From a virus, in the IMG/VR virus record IMGVR_UViG_3300038359_000069, positions 1-26,563 of that record: a stretch of 26,563 bases of DNA. The stretch is one strand, 5' to 3'. Positions 13,955 to 23,400 of the stretch are shown here, piece after piece. The notes under the pieces were generated by a model, which saw nothing but the letters and a program-made list of their open reading frames with translations, did not search any database and had not been told where the DNA came from. How positions within the stretch are numbered: position 1 is the first letter of the stretch; every line of letters begins with the position of its first letter. Both the position numbers and the translations under genes were made by a program.

Positions 13955-14317
13955 ATGCCAGAGTTTAAAGTCAATATTAAAGGTGTAGATGAAGATGTAT
14001 CATTTATTGATGATTTAACGTGGGGAGATACACAAAAAATACTAAAAGCATGTATAGACATATCAGACCCAAAAGCAATCAGAGTAAATATACCACTATA
14101 CCAGCAAATGATATTACAAGCATGTATCACTAAATCACCAGTAGATGTAAAGAATCTTACTCTATTCAATCAATTACCATCAAAAGTAGTTACGAAAATC
14201 ATGTCTGAGGTCATGAAAGTGTTCCCTTTAGAAGAGTTAGTCAAACCGTGGATAACAGCGATGACAGGGGAGGACTCGATAGAATCACTGATGAAGTCTA
14301 CGTCTTCTGTGCCCTAG
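13955..14317 (+). CDS. Tail assembly chaperone (G-like)
   Basis: A 120-aa acidic helical protein between tube and tape measure genes, the place of lambda gpG-type chaperones that coat the tape measure during tail assembly. Features: an N-terminal strand-helix (FKVNIKGVDEDVSFIDDLTWGDTQKILKA), a helical centre (LYQQMILQACIT; LPSKVVTKIMSEVMKVF) and a short polar tail. The frame contains the slippery heptamer CCCTTTA at 14224-14230, whose 0-frame codons are CCT TTA. A second frame in -1 register continues to 14436, so a minority of ribosomes should make a longer fusion. Length and arrangement match G/GT systems. Confidence 0.7.
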   Translation: MPEFKVNIKGVDEDVSFIDDLTWGDTQKILKACIDISDPKAIRVNIPLYQQMILQACITKSPVDVKNLTLFNQLPSKVVTKIMSEVMKVFPLEELVKPWITAMTGEDSIESLMKSTSSVP

Positions 14318-14436
14318 TCTTCAAATGGGATAAAGAACAGGTAGACAGGCAACCAACAGAATATTTAAAAAGGACGGTTGAGCTATCTCAAGAGAGGATA
14401 AATGAAATTGTTGAAAATCTTTTCAAGGGGAAATAG
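14209..14436 (+). CDS. Tail assembly chaperone extension (T part of a G-T fusion)
   Basis: This frame is open from 14209 and lies -1 to the chaperone frame. It is best read as the C-terminal part of a fusion made by slipping at CCCTTTA (14224-14230): 92 residues of the chaperone and then 68 residues starting RRVSQTVDNSDD, 160 aa in all. The T part has a helical domain (YVFCALVFKWDKEQVDRQP; LKRTVELSQERINEIVENLF). An isolated start at GTG 14248 is possible but has no clear ribosome-binding site. In lambda the GT fusion recruits tail tube subunits to the tape measure; the same role is inferred here. Confidence 0.6.
   Translation, partial: GHESVPFRRVSQTVDNSDDRGGLDRITDEVYVFCALVFKWDKEQVDRQPTEYLKRTVELSQERINEIVENLFKGK
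14224..14230 (+). promoter_or_regulatory. -1 ribosomal frameshift slippery site CCCTTTA
   Basis: The 0-frame reads TTC CCT TTA, giving the canonical X XXY YYZ form (C CCT TTA). It sits 15 nt after the -1 frame opens (stop TGA at 14206-14208) and 87 nt before the 0-frame stop. I see no strong stem-loop after it. Confidence 0.65.
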
Positions 14437-14442
14437 TATATA

Positions 14443-15690
14443 ATGTCTGCTCAAGGACAGGCTGTCCAGATAGAATTCAAGATATCTTCTGACTCCCTAA
14501 ATAAATTACAAAAAGTAATGAGTGGTAAAGGCTCATCATCTGGTTCAGGGGGAGCAGGTGGATTAGGTAAAGGGATGGCTCAGATGCAAAAAATGGGTAT
14601 TGGTGGAATTGCCAAATTAGCAGGAATTGCAGGTGGTATAGGAATCTTAGTGGGATTAATTAAAAAGGTAACAAGTTTAATATTTGATTCATCACCAATG
14701 TTAAAACAAATAATGAATCTTATGAACTTTGGATTGATGTTGATATTCAGACCTATCGGAGACTTTATAGGATTCATGTTAAGACCAATTGTGGTATTAT
14801 TATTAAGACAGGTAATCATACCATTTTACAGAGACATACTTCCAATAGCAAGAGAGTTTGGAGATTTCTTAGGTGGAGGTCTTGTAGAACTATGGGAAGA
14901 CCCATCAACATTTATTGCAGATGCAATTAATGCAACAGGTGCATGGGCTCAAGAACAAGTCCTAAGTATGTTAGATGGTACATTTGATTGGGAAGGATTT
15001 GGTACTGCTGTATTAGAAGGTGCATTAACATTTATAAAAGCTTTGCCTATATACAAAATAGAGAAATTAATATTTGAAGTCTTACAGAAAATAGATTGGA
15101 GTGGAGTAACAAAGGGTCTTAATACTATAGGAGATGCATTTGGTAAAGCTGTTGGGGATAGATTGCAAGGAATATCAACAATGATTCAACAGCCATTTTT
15201 AATGTTTATAGGAAAAGTAAATATGTTATTATTGGTGACATTGCCAGCAGAATTTGCAAAGTTCCAACAAACCATATCAAATATTTGGATACAGATTCAA
15301 CAGCCATTTTTAATGTTTATAGGAAAAATAAATATGTTCTTTTTGGTGACAATACCAAATTGGTTTAAAAATATAGAATTCCCTGATATAGGGGAATTGA
15401 TAAGAGCAGGAGCGACAGATGCATGGGGAACATTTACTGGAGCAATTGGGTTTGCAGATGGTGGACAAATCAATGAGCCTATATTTGGTATGGGTAAATC
15501 TGGACAGACGTATACATTTGGAGAGAGAGGTTCTGAAACAATTATACCTAATGGTGAATCAGATGGGGGAGGAGGAACCACAATAAACATAAGCATAGGA
15601 AACATATCAAGTGAAGGAGACATGGCTGCATTTGAAAGACGTGTTACAGAGGTATTAGAATCTGTGAACAGTAGGAGAGGTAGAACATGA
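14443..15690 (+). CDS. Tape measure protein (short)
   Basis: The position after G/GT chaperones and the composition identify the tape measure, which sets tail length and is threaded through the tube. It has a Gly/Ser-rich N-terminus, strongly hydrophobic segments (about 52-75 and 85-130, including LMLIFRPIGDFIGFMLRPIVV) and a C-terminal glycine motif of tape measures (FADGGQINEPIFGMGKSGQ, then RGSETIIPNG). At 415 aa it is short; using the usual 0.15 nm per residue, the tail would be about 60 nm. A 24-residue segment with IQQPFLMFIGKxNM is duplicated at about 248-271 and 285-308. A purine-rich AAGGGGA site precedes the ATG. Confidence 0.75.
   Translation: MSAQGQAVQIEFKISSDSLNKLQKVMSGKGSSSGSGGAGGLGKGMAQMQKMGIGGIAKLAGIAGGIGILVGLIKKVTSLIFDSSPMLKQIMNLMNFGLMLIFRPIGDFIGFMLRPIVVLLLRQVIIPFYRDILPIAREFGDFLGGGLVELWEDPSTFIADAINATGAWAQEQVLSMLDGTFDWEGFGTAVLEGALTFIKALPIYKIEKLIFEVLQKIDWSGVTKGLNTIGDAFGKAVGDRLQGISTMIQQPFLMFIGKVNMLLLVTLPAEFAKFQQTISNIWIQIQQPFLMFIGKINMFFLVTIPNWFKNIEFPDIGELIRAGATDAWGTFTGAIGFADGGQINEPIFGMGKSGQTYTFGERGSETIIPNGESDGGGGTTINISIGNISSEGDMAAFERRVTEVLESVNSRRGRT
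15184..15350 (+). repeat. Direct repeat inside the tape measure gene
   Basis: Two near-identical copies of about 44 bp start at 15184 and 15295 (both begin ATTCAACAGCCATTTTTAA), a period of 111 bp or 37 codons. Each encodes IQQPFLMFIGK(V/I)NM and then a similar hydrophobic stretch, pointing to a tandem duplication that lengthens the ruler. Confidence 0.7.
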
Positions 15691-16499
15691 CAATAGGACA
15701 GGTACAAGATGTGTATTTACAAAAGGTATTGTTAGATAAATCAACTGGTAACTATTCAATATTAAAAGAATACAAAGTTCCAAATCTTAAAACCATAACA
15801 ATTTCATTGAACAGTCCTGTATCCCCAATGCCATTGCCTGAAGAAGGAGCAGATGACAATATACTTATTAAGATAGAAGGAAACTCTGCAACTATGGCAC
15901 TTGCATGGACTATTAAAAATGAGGCAACTTCACCAATAACATTTCCAGCCGCTTCAACAATAACTGAACCTATTGAACAGGTTAATTACTTTATGAACGA
16001 GCCCGGTGATGGAGCATTTCAACCATCAAGTATAGAGGATAACTACAGAGTTCAAATTAAAGAAGGTTCTACTGTTGTATATGAGAAACTAGGATTCTTT
16101 ACAAAGTTTGCAATCTCATCCGGGGGGTCATCACCTGTAACATGGGAAATAAATACAACACTAATAATAGGAGATGTAATAACATCATATGAAGAGAAAG
16201 TACCAAAGAAACCTACAGGACTAGCACAAAGTGGAAGCAATGGTTCAGGAGAAATAAAACTTATATGGAATGAACCAAGCATAACAAACGGTACATTGAC
16301 AGGAACTATAGTAGCACATAGAAAAGAAGGTAAAGGATTCTTTACAAATGTAGCAACTGCTACAACAGACCCAAATGTATCATCAGAATATACATTGAGT
16401 GGATTAACATCAGGTGCAAAATATGACATAAGAGTTGCCTCTAAAGTAACCAATCACGGAGACTGGTCTGATATATTAGAGGGTGAAACTGCTGGGTAA
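15687..16499 (+). CDS. Distal tail protein with C-terminal fibronectin type III domain
   Basis: A 270-aa protein placed after the tape measure, where the distal tail (Dit-like) protein is usually found. The N-terminal 170 residues are beta-rich (YLQKVLLDKSTGNYSILKEYKVPNLKTITI; then VTWEINTTLIIGDVITSYEE) and resemble a tail-tip ring domain without a clear family motif. From about residue 173, PTGLAQSG ... IKLIWNEP ... EYTLSGLTSGAKYDIRVAS is a textbook FN3 fold, an accessory binding module common in phage tail tips. It overlaps the tape measure by 4 bp (ATGA) and the hub gene by 17 bp. Dit is inferred from position; a baseplate-peripheral protein is the alternative. Confidence 0.6.
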   Translation: MTIGQVQDVYLQKVLLDKSTGNYSILKEYKVPNLKTITISLNSPVSPMPLPEEGADDNILIKIEGNSATMALAWTIKNEATSPITFPAASTITEPIEQVNYFMNEPGDGAFQPSSIEDNYRVQIKEGSTVVYEKLGFFTKFAISSGGSSPVTWEINTTLIIGDVITSYEEKVPKKPTGLAQSGSNGSGEIKLIWNEPSITNGTLTGTIVAHRKEGKGFFTNVATATTDPNVSSEYTLSGLTSGAKYDIRVASKVTNHGDWSDILEGETAG

Positions 16500-18492
16500 G
16501 GTTAAATTATTAGTAGAGAAATATGTATCTGGAGTAATAGATGACAGATTTCCAGTAAGAGTACTAAGAGCAAGGGTTAAACAGGACGGAGATAGAGCAG
16601 TAGATTCAGCAGAATTTACAATCCCTATGACAGAAGAAGTAAAAATAGGAGACAGAGTAAAATACATTCAAGATGATGTTGAAACTAATAACTTGGCAGC
16701 CTTGTGGAATTTTAATTGTAACACATTAGATGAATCTGGTTATAGAAATGATGGAAATGATGGAACTCATACAGCCTCATTAACTCAATCGGCATCATCA
16801 AATGAATGGGTTGATGATATTCCAATTGTTACTAAAATTGTAGGTGCAACTCAGAAAGTAACCGTGGCAAATGCAACACATAAGATAACAGGTACACCTA
16901 ACGTATTAGATTTCACTAAGGAATTTGACATATTTTTGAGGGCGATAGACATACAAAAAACAGCAGCCGTAGAAGTATTATTCAGCAAAAGAGATGCAAC
17001 AGACGGAATAGAGATAGGAAAAACAGCAGCATTAGTACCATACGTAGACATAACATCATCCTCAAGTACACAGACTATAACAGGAACAACCGACATATCA
17101 TTAGATTGGAGTTTAATACGTGTTAGAAGAGACTCAGCAGGACTAGTACAACTGTTTGTAGATGGTGTAGAGGAGGGAACATCAGTAACTGACACAGCAG
17201 ACTTGTCTGTTACAGGCAGTGCATACTTTGGAGCAGATTATCTAGGTGCAAAAGGTGTAGCAAACGCACAATTTGGAATGTTAAGAATATATGTTAAAGA
17301 GAATCTATCAGATATCGATGCAGCAGCACTGTTAAATAACTTTAGACAACCACATACTATGAAATTTTCTGGAATTGTGTGGAAAATTAAAGAGAAAACA
17401 CATAGTAAGACAATATTCTGCAAGGGAGATAATAAAGTATTTGCAGAAACAGAACTTAATAAAAACATATTAGATTTAAGAGATGAATCAGGTAGCAGTA
17501 ATGGTGAAGATAATATATTTTTGACTACTGGAGGTAGTCCACTTACAACTGAAATAATTTTAAATCAGATTTTAAGTGAGGTTGATTCAGAATATGCTGT
17601 ATGCCAAACTTCAAACTCTTCAACGGCTAGAAATTTTATAGGAACTGGAAATCTTTTGGCAAATATACAATTATTATTATTAGCTGATAATGATGGATTC
17701 TATACATTGCCAAGAAAAGTATTGATTGTTGAGGATACTTCAGACGGTGATACCACAAACATACTTTTTGAGAATGGTAGATATGAAATAACAGAAACAG
17801 GTGAAGATGATTCAACAATGGTTAATGATTTAGAGGTAGTATCTGACGCTATACACAGAACTAGGTTAGAAGAATTCAACGGAACCGGGGCACAAAAAGC
17901 ATTCGTATTAGCAAAAGAACCAGAATCAATAGTAAGAATATCCATAGGAGGAGCAGTAAGTACAGATGCAGATTACACAGTAACCAGACGAGATAAGACA
18001 GTTACATTTGGAGCAGCCCCAGCTTCAGGAACAAATAATGTTGATATAGAATATAAGTTTGTAGATGACACATCAAACGTATTTTTATCAAGAAGTGTAG
18101 AAAATATAAGTATTGCTGCATATGGTAGAAAATCAAAACGACTTGATGCTTTAGGAGTTGTTGATACAACAGATAAAACCGGCATAGCAACAAATTATAT
18201 AGCAGCAAATAAAGATGCAAACAAGAGATTAAAAGTAATTGCCCCAACATTACTAAATTCTATTCGTATAAATAATAGTGTACAGATAGTGAACTCAAAC
18301 CTAGGTATCAATTATATTACTGGACAGTCACCAGATAGTGTTAAAATCAAATCTATTGAATGGTTATATCCAGAGGGTAAGACTACAATGATGTGTGGTG
18401 AACATCAATTTGATTCATATGACTTGGACAAGTTCACTACTGAGGTCGTGAGGGGAACCAGCCAGAGAACACTAGGAACTCAAACCCTTTAG
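16483..18492 (+). CDS. Tail hub protein with an inserted LamG-like domain
   Basis: A 669-aa protein with tail-hub (gp27/Tal-like) features. Residues 24-60 (RVLRARVKQDGDRAVDSAEFTIP ... VKIGDRVKYIQDD) start a hub domain that resumes near 291 with HTMKFSGIVWKIKEKTHSKTIFCKGDN. Between them, about 68-288, is a concanavalin/LamG-like module (LAALWNFN ... DESGYRNDG ... LVQLFVDGVEEGTSV ... LRIYVKENLSD), probably a sugar-binding insertion. The C-terminal half is beta-rich and ends near a DSYDLD tail, with further domains (FNGTGAQKAFVLAKEPESIVRISIGG) that may bind fibres. The GTG start at 16483 lies inside the previous gene; its ribosome-binding site (GAGGG) is tight, so the exact start is uncertain. 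Confidence 0.65.
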   Translation: MKLLGKVKLLVEKYVSGVIDDRFPVRVLRARVKQDGDRAVDSAEFTIPMTEEVKIGDRVKYIQDDVETNNLAALWNFNCNTLDESGYRNDGNDGTHTASLTQSASSNEWVDDIPIVTKIVGATQKVTVANATHKITGTPNVLDFTKEFDIFLRAIDIQKTAAVEVLFSKRDATDGIEIGKTAALVPYVDITSSSSTQTITGTTDISLDWSLIRVRRDSAGLVQLFVDGVEEGTSVTDTADLSVTGSAYFGADYLGAKGVANAQFGMLRIYVKENLSDIDAAALLNNFRQPHTMKFSGIVWKIKEKTHSKTIFCKGDNKVFAETELNKNILDLRDESGSSNGEDNIFLTTGGSPLTTEIILNQILSEVDSEYAVCQTSNSSTARNFIGTGNLLANIQLLLLADNDGFYTLPRKVLIVEDTSDGDTTNILFENGRYEITETGEDDSTMVNDLEVVSDAIHRTRLEEFNGTGAQKAFVLAKEPESIVRISIGGAVSTDADYTVTRRDKTVTFGAAPASGTNNVDIEYKFVDDTSNVFLSRSVENISIAAYGRKSKRLDALGVVDTTDKTGIATNYIAANKDANKRLKVIAPTLLNSIRINNSVQIVNSNLGINYITGQSPDSVKIKSIEWLYPEGKTTMMCGEHQFDSYDLDKFTTEVVRGTSQRTLGTQTL

Positions 18493-18502
18493 TGAAAGTA
18501 AT

Positions 18503-18516
18503 CTTTATAAGGTAGA
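18503..18516 (+). promoter_or_regulatory. Promoter with shared 14-bp element CTTTATAAGGTAGA
   Basis: Identical to 10438-10451. It is centred about 29 nt before the ATG at 18537 and starts the distal fibre operon. Confidence 0.6.
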
Positions 18517-18536
18517 ATAGACCATATAATTTCAAG

Positions 18537-19148
18537 ATGGAAATTAAAGAAGCAAATTTTGATACAGTCGATGCAAGACTAGAAGCACATAAATCTTGGA
18601 AAGACCATCTACCTAACTTCTTATCAAGAGGAGTAGAATTAGACCCAGCAAATAACATCTGTATTGTAAGACAAAATATGGATACTTTAGACAAAACTTG
18701 GAATTATACTCATAATATTGTAACTAATGACGGAGATTTATACTATGCTGAAATGTCAGCAGCCGAAACACCAACTAGTGATTTTGATGGTACCTCCGGC
18801 AGACAAGAATTAAGAACTGGCTCTGCAACCCCAGCAAAAGCAGATACATATAACGAACTTACAACCCCTGTAACTGCTTCAAGAAAAGCAATTGATGGTA
18901 CTTATCCTTTAACTAATGACAGTGATACAGATAACACTGGTGCAGGAACTGATGTGGTTACTTGGTTAACAAGTTGGACTACTGGTGACTTTAACCAAAC
19001 TGCTATCATCGGTGGATGTGTTCACGTTGGTGGAGCAACTCCATCTGGAGCAACCAAAGTTTTGACACACTGGAGTATTTCTTCCTTTGACAAGACTGCT
19101 GCTGATACACTAAAGATATTCGTTAATCATACTTTTAACGGAGTTTAA
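18537..19148 (+). CDS. Structural protein of the fibre region, unknown family
   Basis: A 203-aa protein. Its first 65 residues form a helical and linker region (FDTVDARLEAHKSWKDHLP), resembling attachment domains of tail-associated proteins. The remainder is Thr/Gly/Asp-rich and beta-like (TPVTASRKAIDGTYPLTNDSD, then VVTWLTSWTTGDFNQTAIIGG, then TKVLTHWSISSFDKTAADTLKIFVNHTFNGV). The C-terminal strands look like a compact virion domain with a hydrophobic core. It has the second copy of the conserved 14-bp promoter and begins the operon that continues through the 50-aa gene and fibres. Function is unknown; a fibre connector or capsid-type fibre is plausible. Confidence 0.5.
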   Translation: MEIKEANFDTVDARLEAHKSWKDHLPNFLSRGVELDPANNICIVRQNMDTLDKTWNYTHNIVTNDGDLYYAEMSAAETPTSDFDGTSGRQELRTGSATPAKADTYNELTTPVTASRKAIDGTYPLTNDSDTDNTGAGTDVVTWLTSWTTGDFNQTAIIGGCVHVGGATPSGATKVLTHWSISSFDKTAADTLKIFVNHTFNGV

Positions 19149-19153
19149 CCCTA

Positions 19154-19306
19154 ATGCGTTTTAAAAATACGCTTGGTGGTTTATTTAAAATGTTAGAGAA
19201 AATTAACCGTGGTAATGGTATTGCTGAGAAAATTCAATTCAAAGAAGACATTAGAGTAACATTAAGAAATGAGTCAACAGGTAAAGTTAAGAGGATGACA
19301 GCATAA
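19154..19306 (+). CDS. 50-aa basic protein, hypothetical
   Basis: A small frame starting with ATG 5 bp past the previous stop and ending in a TAATG overlap with the fibre gene. The sequence MRFKNTLGGLFKMLEKINRG, then ...GIAEKIQFKEDIRVTLRNESTGKVKRMTA, is rich in Lys/Arg and has an amphipathic helix followed by strands. The tight coupling on both sides and protein-like composition make it likely real. It may be a structural linker or small fibre-assembly protein; no family is recognised. Confidence 0.6.
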   Translation: MRFKNTLGGLFKMLEKINRGNGIAEKIQFKEDIRVTLRNESTGKVKRMTA

Positions 19307-20484
19307 TGGCTCGAGTAGCAAAAGGTAAACACTCTACTACAGTAGTTGTAGCAGATGATGGTTCATCTCCGGTAGGAACAGATGAATGGAATGCAGCACC
19401 TCTTGATACAGGAATGGAGGGTAATACAGAATCAACTATTACAATCTCATCCGGGGAAATAACAGTAACAGACACAGTAACAATAGTAGCAGCAGAATCA
19501 GGAACAGCAGACGATTTAGACTTTGTAACTTATGCTAACACAAATGCAAACGACAGAATTTGGTTGTATGCAGACGCAGGAGATACTATAACATTAAGAC
19601 ATAATCAATCTCCGGGGGCAGGAGAAGGAGCATTCATAACAGCCTCAGCAGGAAGCATAACACTATCAGAAACAGTAGGAGTATTATTCATTAGAAGAGG
19701 AACTACATTCTACCAAGTAACAGAAGTCACAGTAGGAGCAGGAGACGCACTTGTAGCCAATCCTCTAAGTCAATTTGCAGCAACTACTTCAGCACAATTA
19801 GCAGGAGTATTATCTGATGAAACTGGTTCAGGTGCAGCAGTATTTGCAACTAGCCCAACACTTGTAACTCCAGTTCTTGGAACTCCATCAAGTGGAACTT
19901 TAACAAGTTGTACCGGATTACCAATTACAGGTATTACATCATCAACAAGTGCTGAATTTGCCACATTATGTAGTGATGAAACAGGTTCAGGTAGTCTTGT
20001 ATTTGCAACTAGCCCAACACTTGTAACTCCAGTTCTTGGAACTCCAACATCAGGTACATTAACTAACGCAACAGGATTACCAGCAGCAGGAGTTGTAGGA
20101 ACAGCAGCAGTATTGGGAGCAAATACTTTCACAGGAACTCAAGATTTAGGTGGACAAAATATAGATAACATTCAAAAAACAATATACGATATAACAGCAG
20201 TAACAAGTTCTACTACTATTACTATTGACTTTTCAACTGACGACCTTAATACATTAGCACTAGCCCACGATACTACTTTCAGTTCTTCTAACCTAGCAGC
20301 AGGTTTACAGATGGAAATTCATATAACAAGTGCAGCAGCACAAACACTAGCATTTCCAGCAGGTTGGACATTTTATGGAGATACACCTACTACTACTGTT
20401 GCAGGTAAGGATTCAATACTCTATCTAACTTCGCTTTCTACCACAGATGCAAGTGTAAAAGCTGTGTTTGTTGAGGAAGCATGA
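19306..20484 (+). CDS. Tail fibre protein with phage-type SPTLVTPVLGTP repeats
   Basis: A 392-aa fibre. The N-terminal 150 residues are Thr/Ala-rich beta structure ending with a binding-like domain (FVTYANTNANDRIWLYADAGD). Residues about 178-290 contain two copies of a module with FATSPTLVTPVLGTP(S/T)SGTLT and then GLPxxG. The same module is common in tail fibres of bacterial marine phages, suggesting exchange. The C-terminal 110 residues (IYDITAVTSSTTITIDFS ... LAFPAGWTFYG) form a beta domain, probably the tip. It overlaps the giant fibre gene by 4 bp (ATGA). Confidence 0.65.
   Translation: MARVAKGKHSTTVVVADDGSSPVGTDEWNAAPLDTGMEGNTESTITISSGEITVTDTVTIVAAESGTADDLDFVTYANTNANDRIWLYADAGDTITLRHNQSPGAGEGAFITASAGSITLSETVGVLFIRRGTTFYQVTEVTVGAGDALVANPLSQFAATTSAQLAGVLSDETGSGAAVFATSPTLVTPVLGTPSSGTLTSCTGLPITGITSSTSAEFATLCSDETGSGSLVFATSPTLVTPVLGTPTSGTLTNATGLPAAGVVGTAAVLGANTFTGTQDLGGQNIDNIQKTIYDITAVTSSTTITIDFSTDDLNTLALAHDTTFSSSNLAAGLQMEIHITSAAAQTLAFPAGWTFYGDTPTTTVAGKDSILYLTSLSTTDASVKAVFVEEA
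19840..20046 (+). repeat. 48-bp perfect direct repeat in the fibre gene
   Basis: Identical 48-bp blocks at 19840-19887 and 19999-20046 (starting GTATTTGCAACTAGCC), 159 bp (53 codons) apart. They encode VFATSPTLVTPVLGTP. Exact identity at the DNA level points to recent duplication or gene conversion. Confidence 0.75.
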
Positions 20485-23400
20485 CACATTACGTTCCACT
20501 CATTAAGACATTTCCAACCCAATATAACAAAATTGGTGTTATGGGATTCTTTGGTAGAGCAGGAGCAGCAGGTGCAGAATGGCTCACTTCATTATTAGAT
20601 TGGACTAAAAGAAAACCATTAACTATTGCAGGAGCAGAAAAAACAAACGCTGTATTTGGAACTGATGCAGACCAACAAATAGAAACATTTGCCACATATA
20701 CAGACCAAACAGATGCACAAGCTTCATGGGTAGCCAATGATGATTCAGACACACATAGGGTGGATGTTACAAATGATTTATTGGATTGCCACGCTGTATC
20801 AGATTTAACAAATGATAGTGTAGGTTATGATTTAGGATTAGTTGGTGACACTTGGACTTTAAGATATAAATGGAAAATGACAGCAAGAGCAGTTAATGGT
20901 ACTGGATGGGATATTTACACTATATTTGGTTTGTCAGATGATTCACAAGCAGTAAATGAAAGTACAGACCAACAAGGAATCGGATTTGGACATTACCAAG
21001 ATAATTTAATTAGAACATTCACTTCTACTTATGCCAATGAACATAATTTTAATGGTGAGATAGGTGCAACTAATAATAATAAAAATTTTACTCTTGTATA
21101 TTCGGCAGATGATATAACCGCTGGAACTGAATATTGGATTTCCCAATCACGATTAGATGCTACCCATGTTATAACAACAATTTATGGAGATTCAAATTAT
21201 ACAAATGCTATTGAAAGTCAAGTGATGGTAATACCTGATATTCAAAATCTTAGATATTTAGTGGCAAGAAATAGAATGAATGGTAATAATGTAAGTGGTT
21301 CGCAAACTATAGAAATTGATGATGTTCAATTTTGGAATAATGAGACAGTAGTAGAAAACCTACCTAGCCAACAAACAGCATTAGAAGAAGAAATAGGTAG
21401 TTTTACAAGTTACACAGAAACAGGGAGTGGTATAGATGTATCAAAAGGTACAAATGTAGTAGACTTTGATGTTAATAATACAACAATAAGAGATGATTCT
21501 GTTTGGAAAGATTTAACATCTATATCTGATACAATATGGAGATTTGATTTTGATATTGAAATAACATCATTAACAACAAACACAGACGTATCTACTCAAC
21601 AATTATTCGTGGCTCTTTCAAGTGTTGATGGCACTAATACTGTTGATTCGACTGCTGATACAATAGCATTTAGTATTAGAATGTGGAATAGTTCAACAAA
21701 ATTTACAGCTTCATGGGGAAATAATGAGAATTTAGTAATTAACCAAACAAATTCATCAATGACACCAGTGGTATCTACACCATATTATATTTCTATGGTT
21801 AGAACCAGTGATACTGCTTTTGACATTATTATTTATTCTGATAGTGCAAGAACAACAGTATTGGAAACAGTGTCAGTTACAGGTATGGATGCAAGTGGAG
21901 TCACATCATTACGATATTTAAAAATACAAGAACAAAATGATGATGCAACCTGTAACGGTACTTTAATCGGTACAGTGTCAAACGTCAAAGTATGGGAAAA
22001 TATTACAGAAGTAAACCCAACAACACTAACAGATTATGTACTCCCAGTTAGAATAATAGGAGATACTGATTTACAAAGAAAGACAGCAGGGGAATTGGAA
22101 GATACATTCACAGCAGATGATTGGACAAATGGTGTGGGAGATACAGTTTTTGTAACTACTGGAACAGGTATGATATGGGATGCTGGTGCAGTAGGTTCAG
22201 ATAGTGAATATATTGATATTGATGGTGCTACAATTAATGATACCAAATGGAGAATGGATTTTGATGTTCAAGTAGATAATGCAACACAAGGAGCAAGTGG
22301 GAGTAATTCAGAATTTTATGTCGGTATAGGTGCATCTAGTGGAAGTATATCAACTGCCCAAGACTGTATATACATGAGAGTGTTATTGGATAGTGGACAA
22401 GTATCAACCCGAATCTCAGCATCAACTAATGTTGCAATAGATTCTGGTGCTCCTACACATTCAGCGACATTACCATCATTTACAATGGGAGCAAGTAATT
22501 ATTATTTTACTTTACAAAGAGAGTCAGATGTATTAGCAAGACTAACAGTATTTGCAGATAAAGCAAGAACTATTGAATTGTCTACTATAACAGTTGCAAT
22601 TACAGCAAGTACAGTAACAAGTCTAAGATATGCCCATATTGGAACTAAAGATGAAGGTGGCGACCATACATTTGATGGAGTTGTTACAGCAGTTAGAGTT
22701 TGGGAAAATACATTAAATCCAGTTGACCAAGAAACAGCCACACATACAGAAGATTATGCTAGTGCTACTGGATGGACTACTGATGCAGGGAGTTTAGTAT
22801 CAATAACAGGTGGTATAGTTACTTATGGTGGAGCAGGTAATAATACAGACCACAGAATATCATATCCTATTTCAATGCCTGATGATAAATGGACTTGTGA
22901 TTTTGATTATAGATTTACAGATTCAGGAGTTGATGCAGCTGGATTTTATTTTAGTGATATTCAAGCAAAAATGTTAGGTACTGTAGATTATATAGGATTT
23001 AGAATAGATAACGGTGCAGGGCAAATGCAAATATCCACAAGAAAATCTACCACTTTAACTAATGGAAATGTATTAACAGCATTTACAGATGCCACTTGGT
23101 ATTATTGTAGATTATCTAGAAATGGTAAAACAATAAAATTAGAGGCATATACAGATAGTGATAGAACTATTTTACATGATTCTGATACCTTAGTAATTAC
23201 AGCAGATATTATAGGACTAGAATATATGAACCATGCAACTCCTGATAATGGTGCAACAGGTTCAGGTCAATCAGTTATAGATATGGATAATGTTTCAATT
23301 TGGAAAGGTATTGATTCTCCTAACGCAAATGGAAGAAAAATAGTATTCACAGATAATCTATTTGATACAGCAGGAACAGAGTATGCAAGTAAGACTATAT

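Noticed and set aside
14262-14272. A GGG GAG as an alternative slippery site in the chaperone gene
   Set aside because: It does not fit X XXY YYZ in the 0-frame, unlike CCCTTTA upstream.
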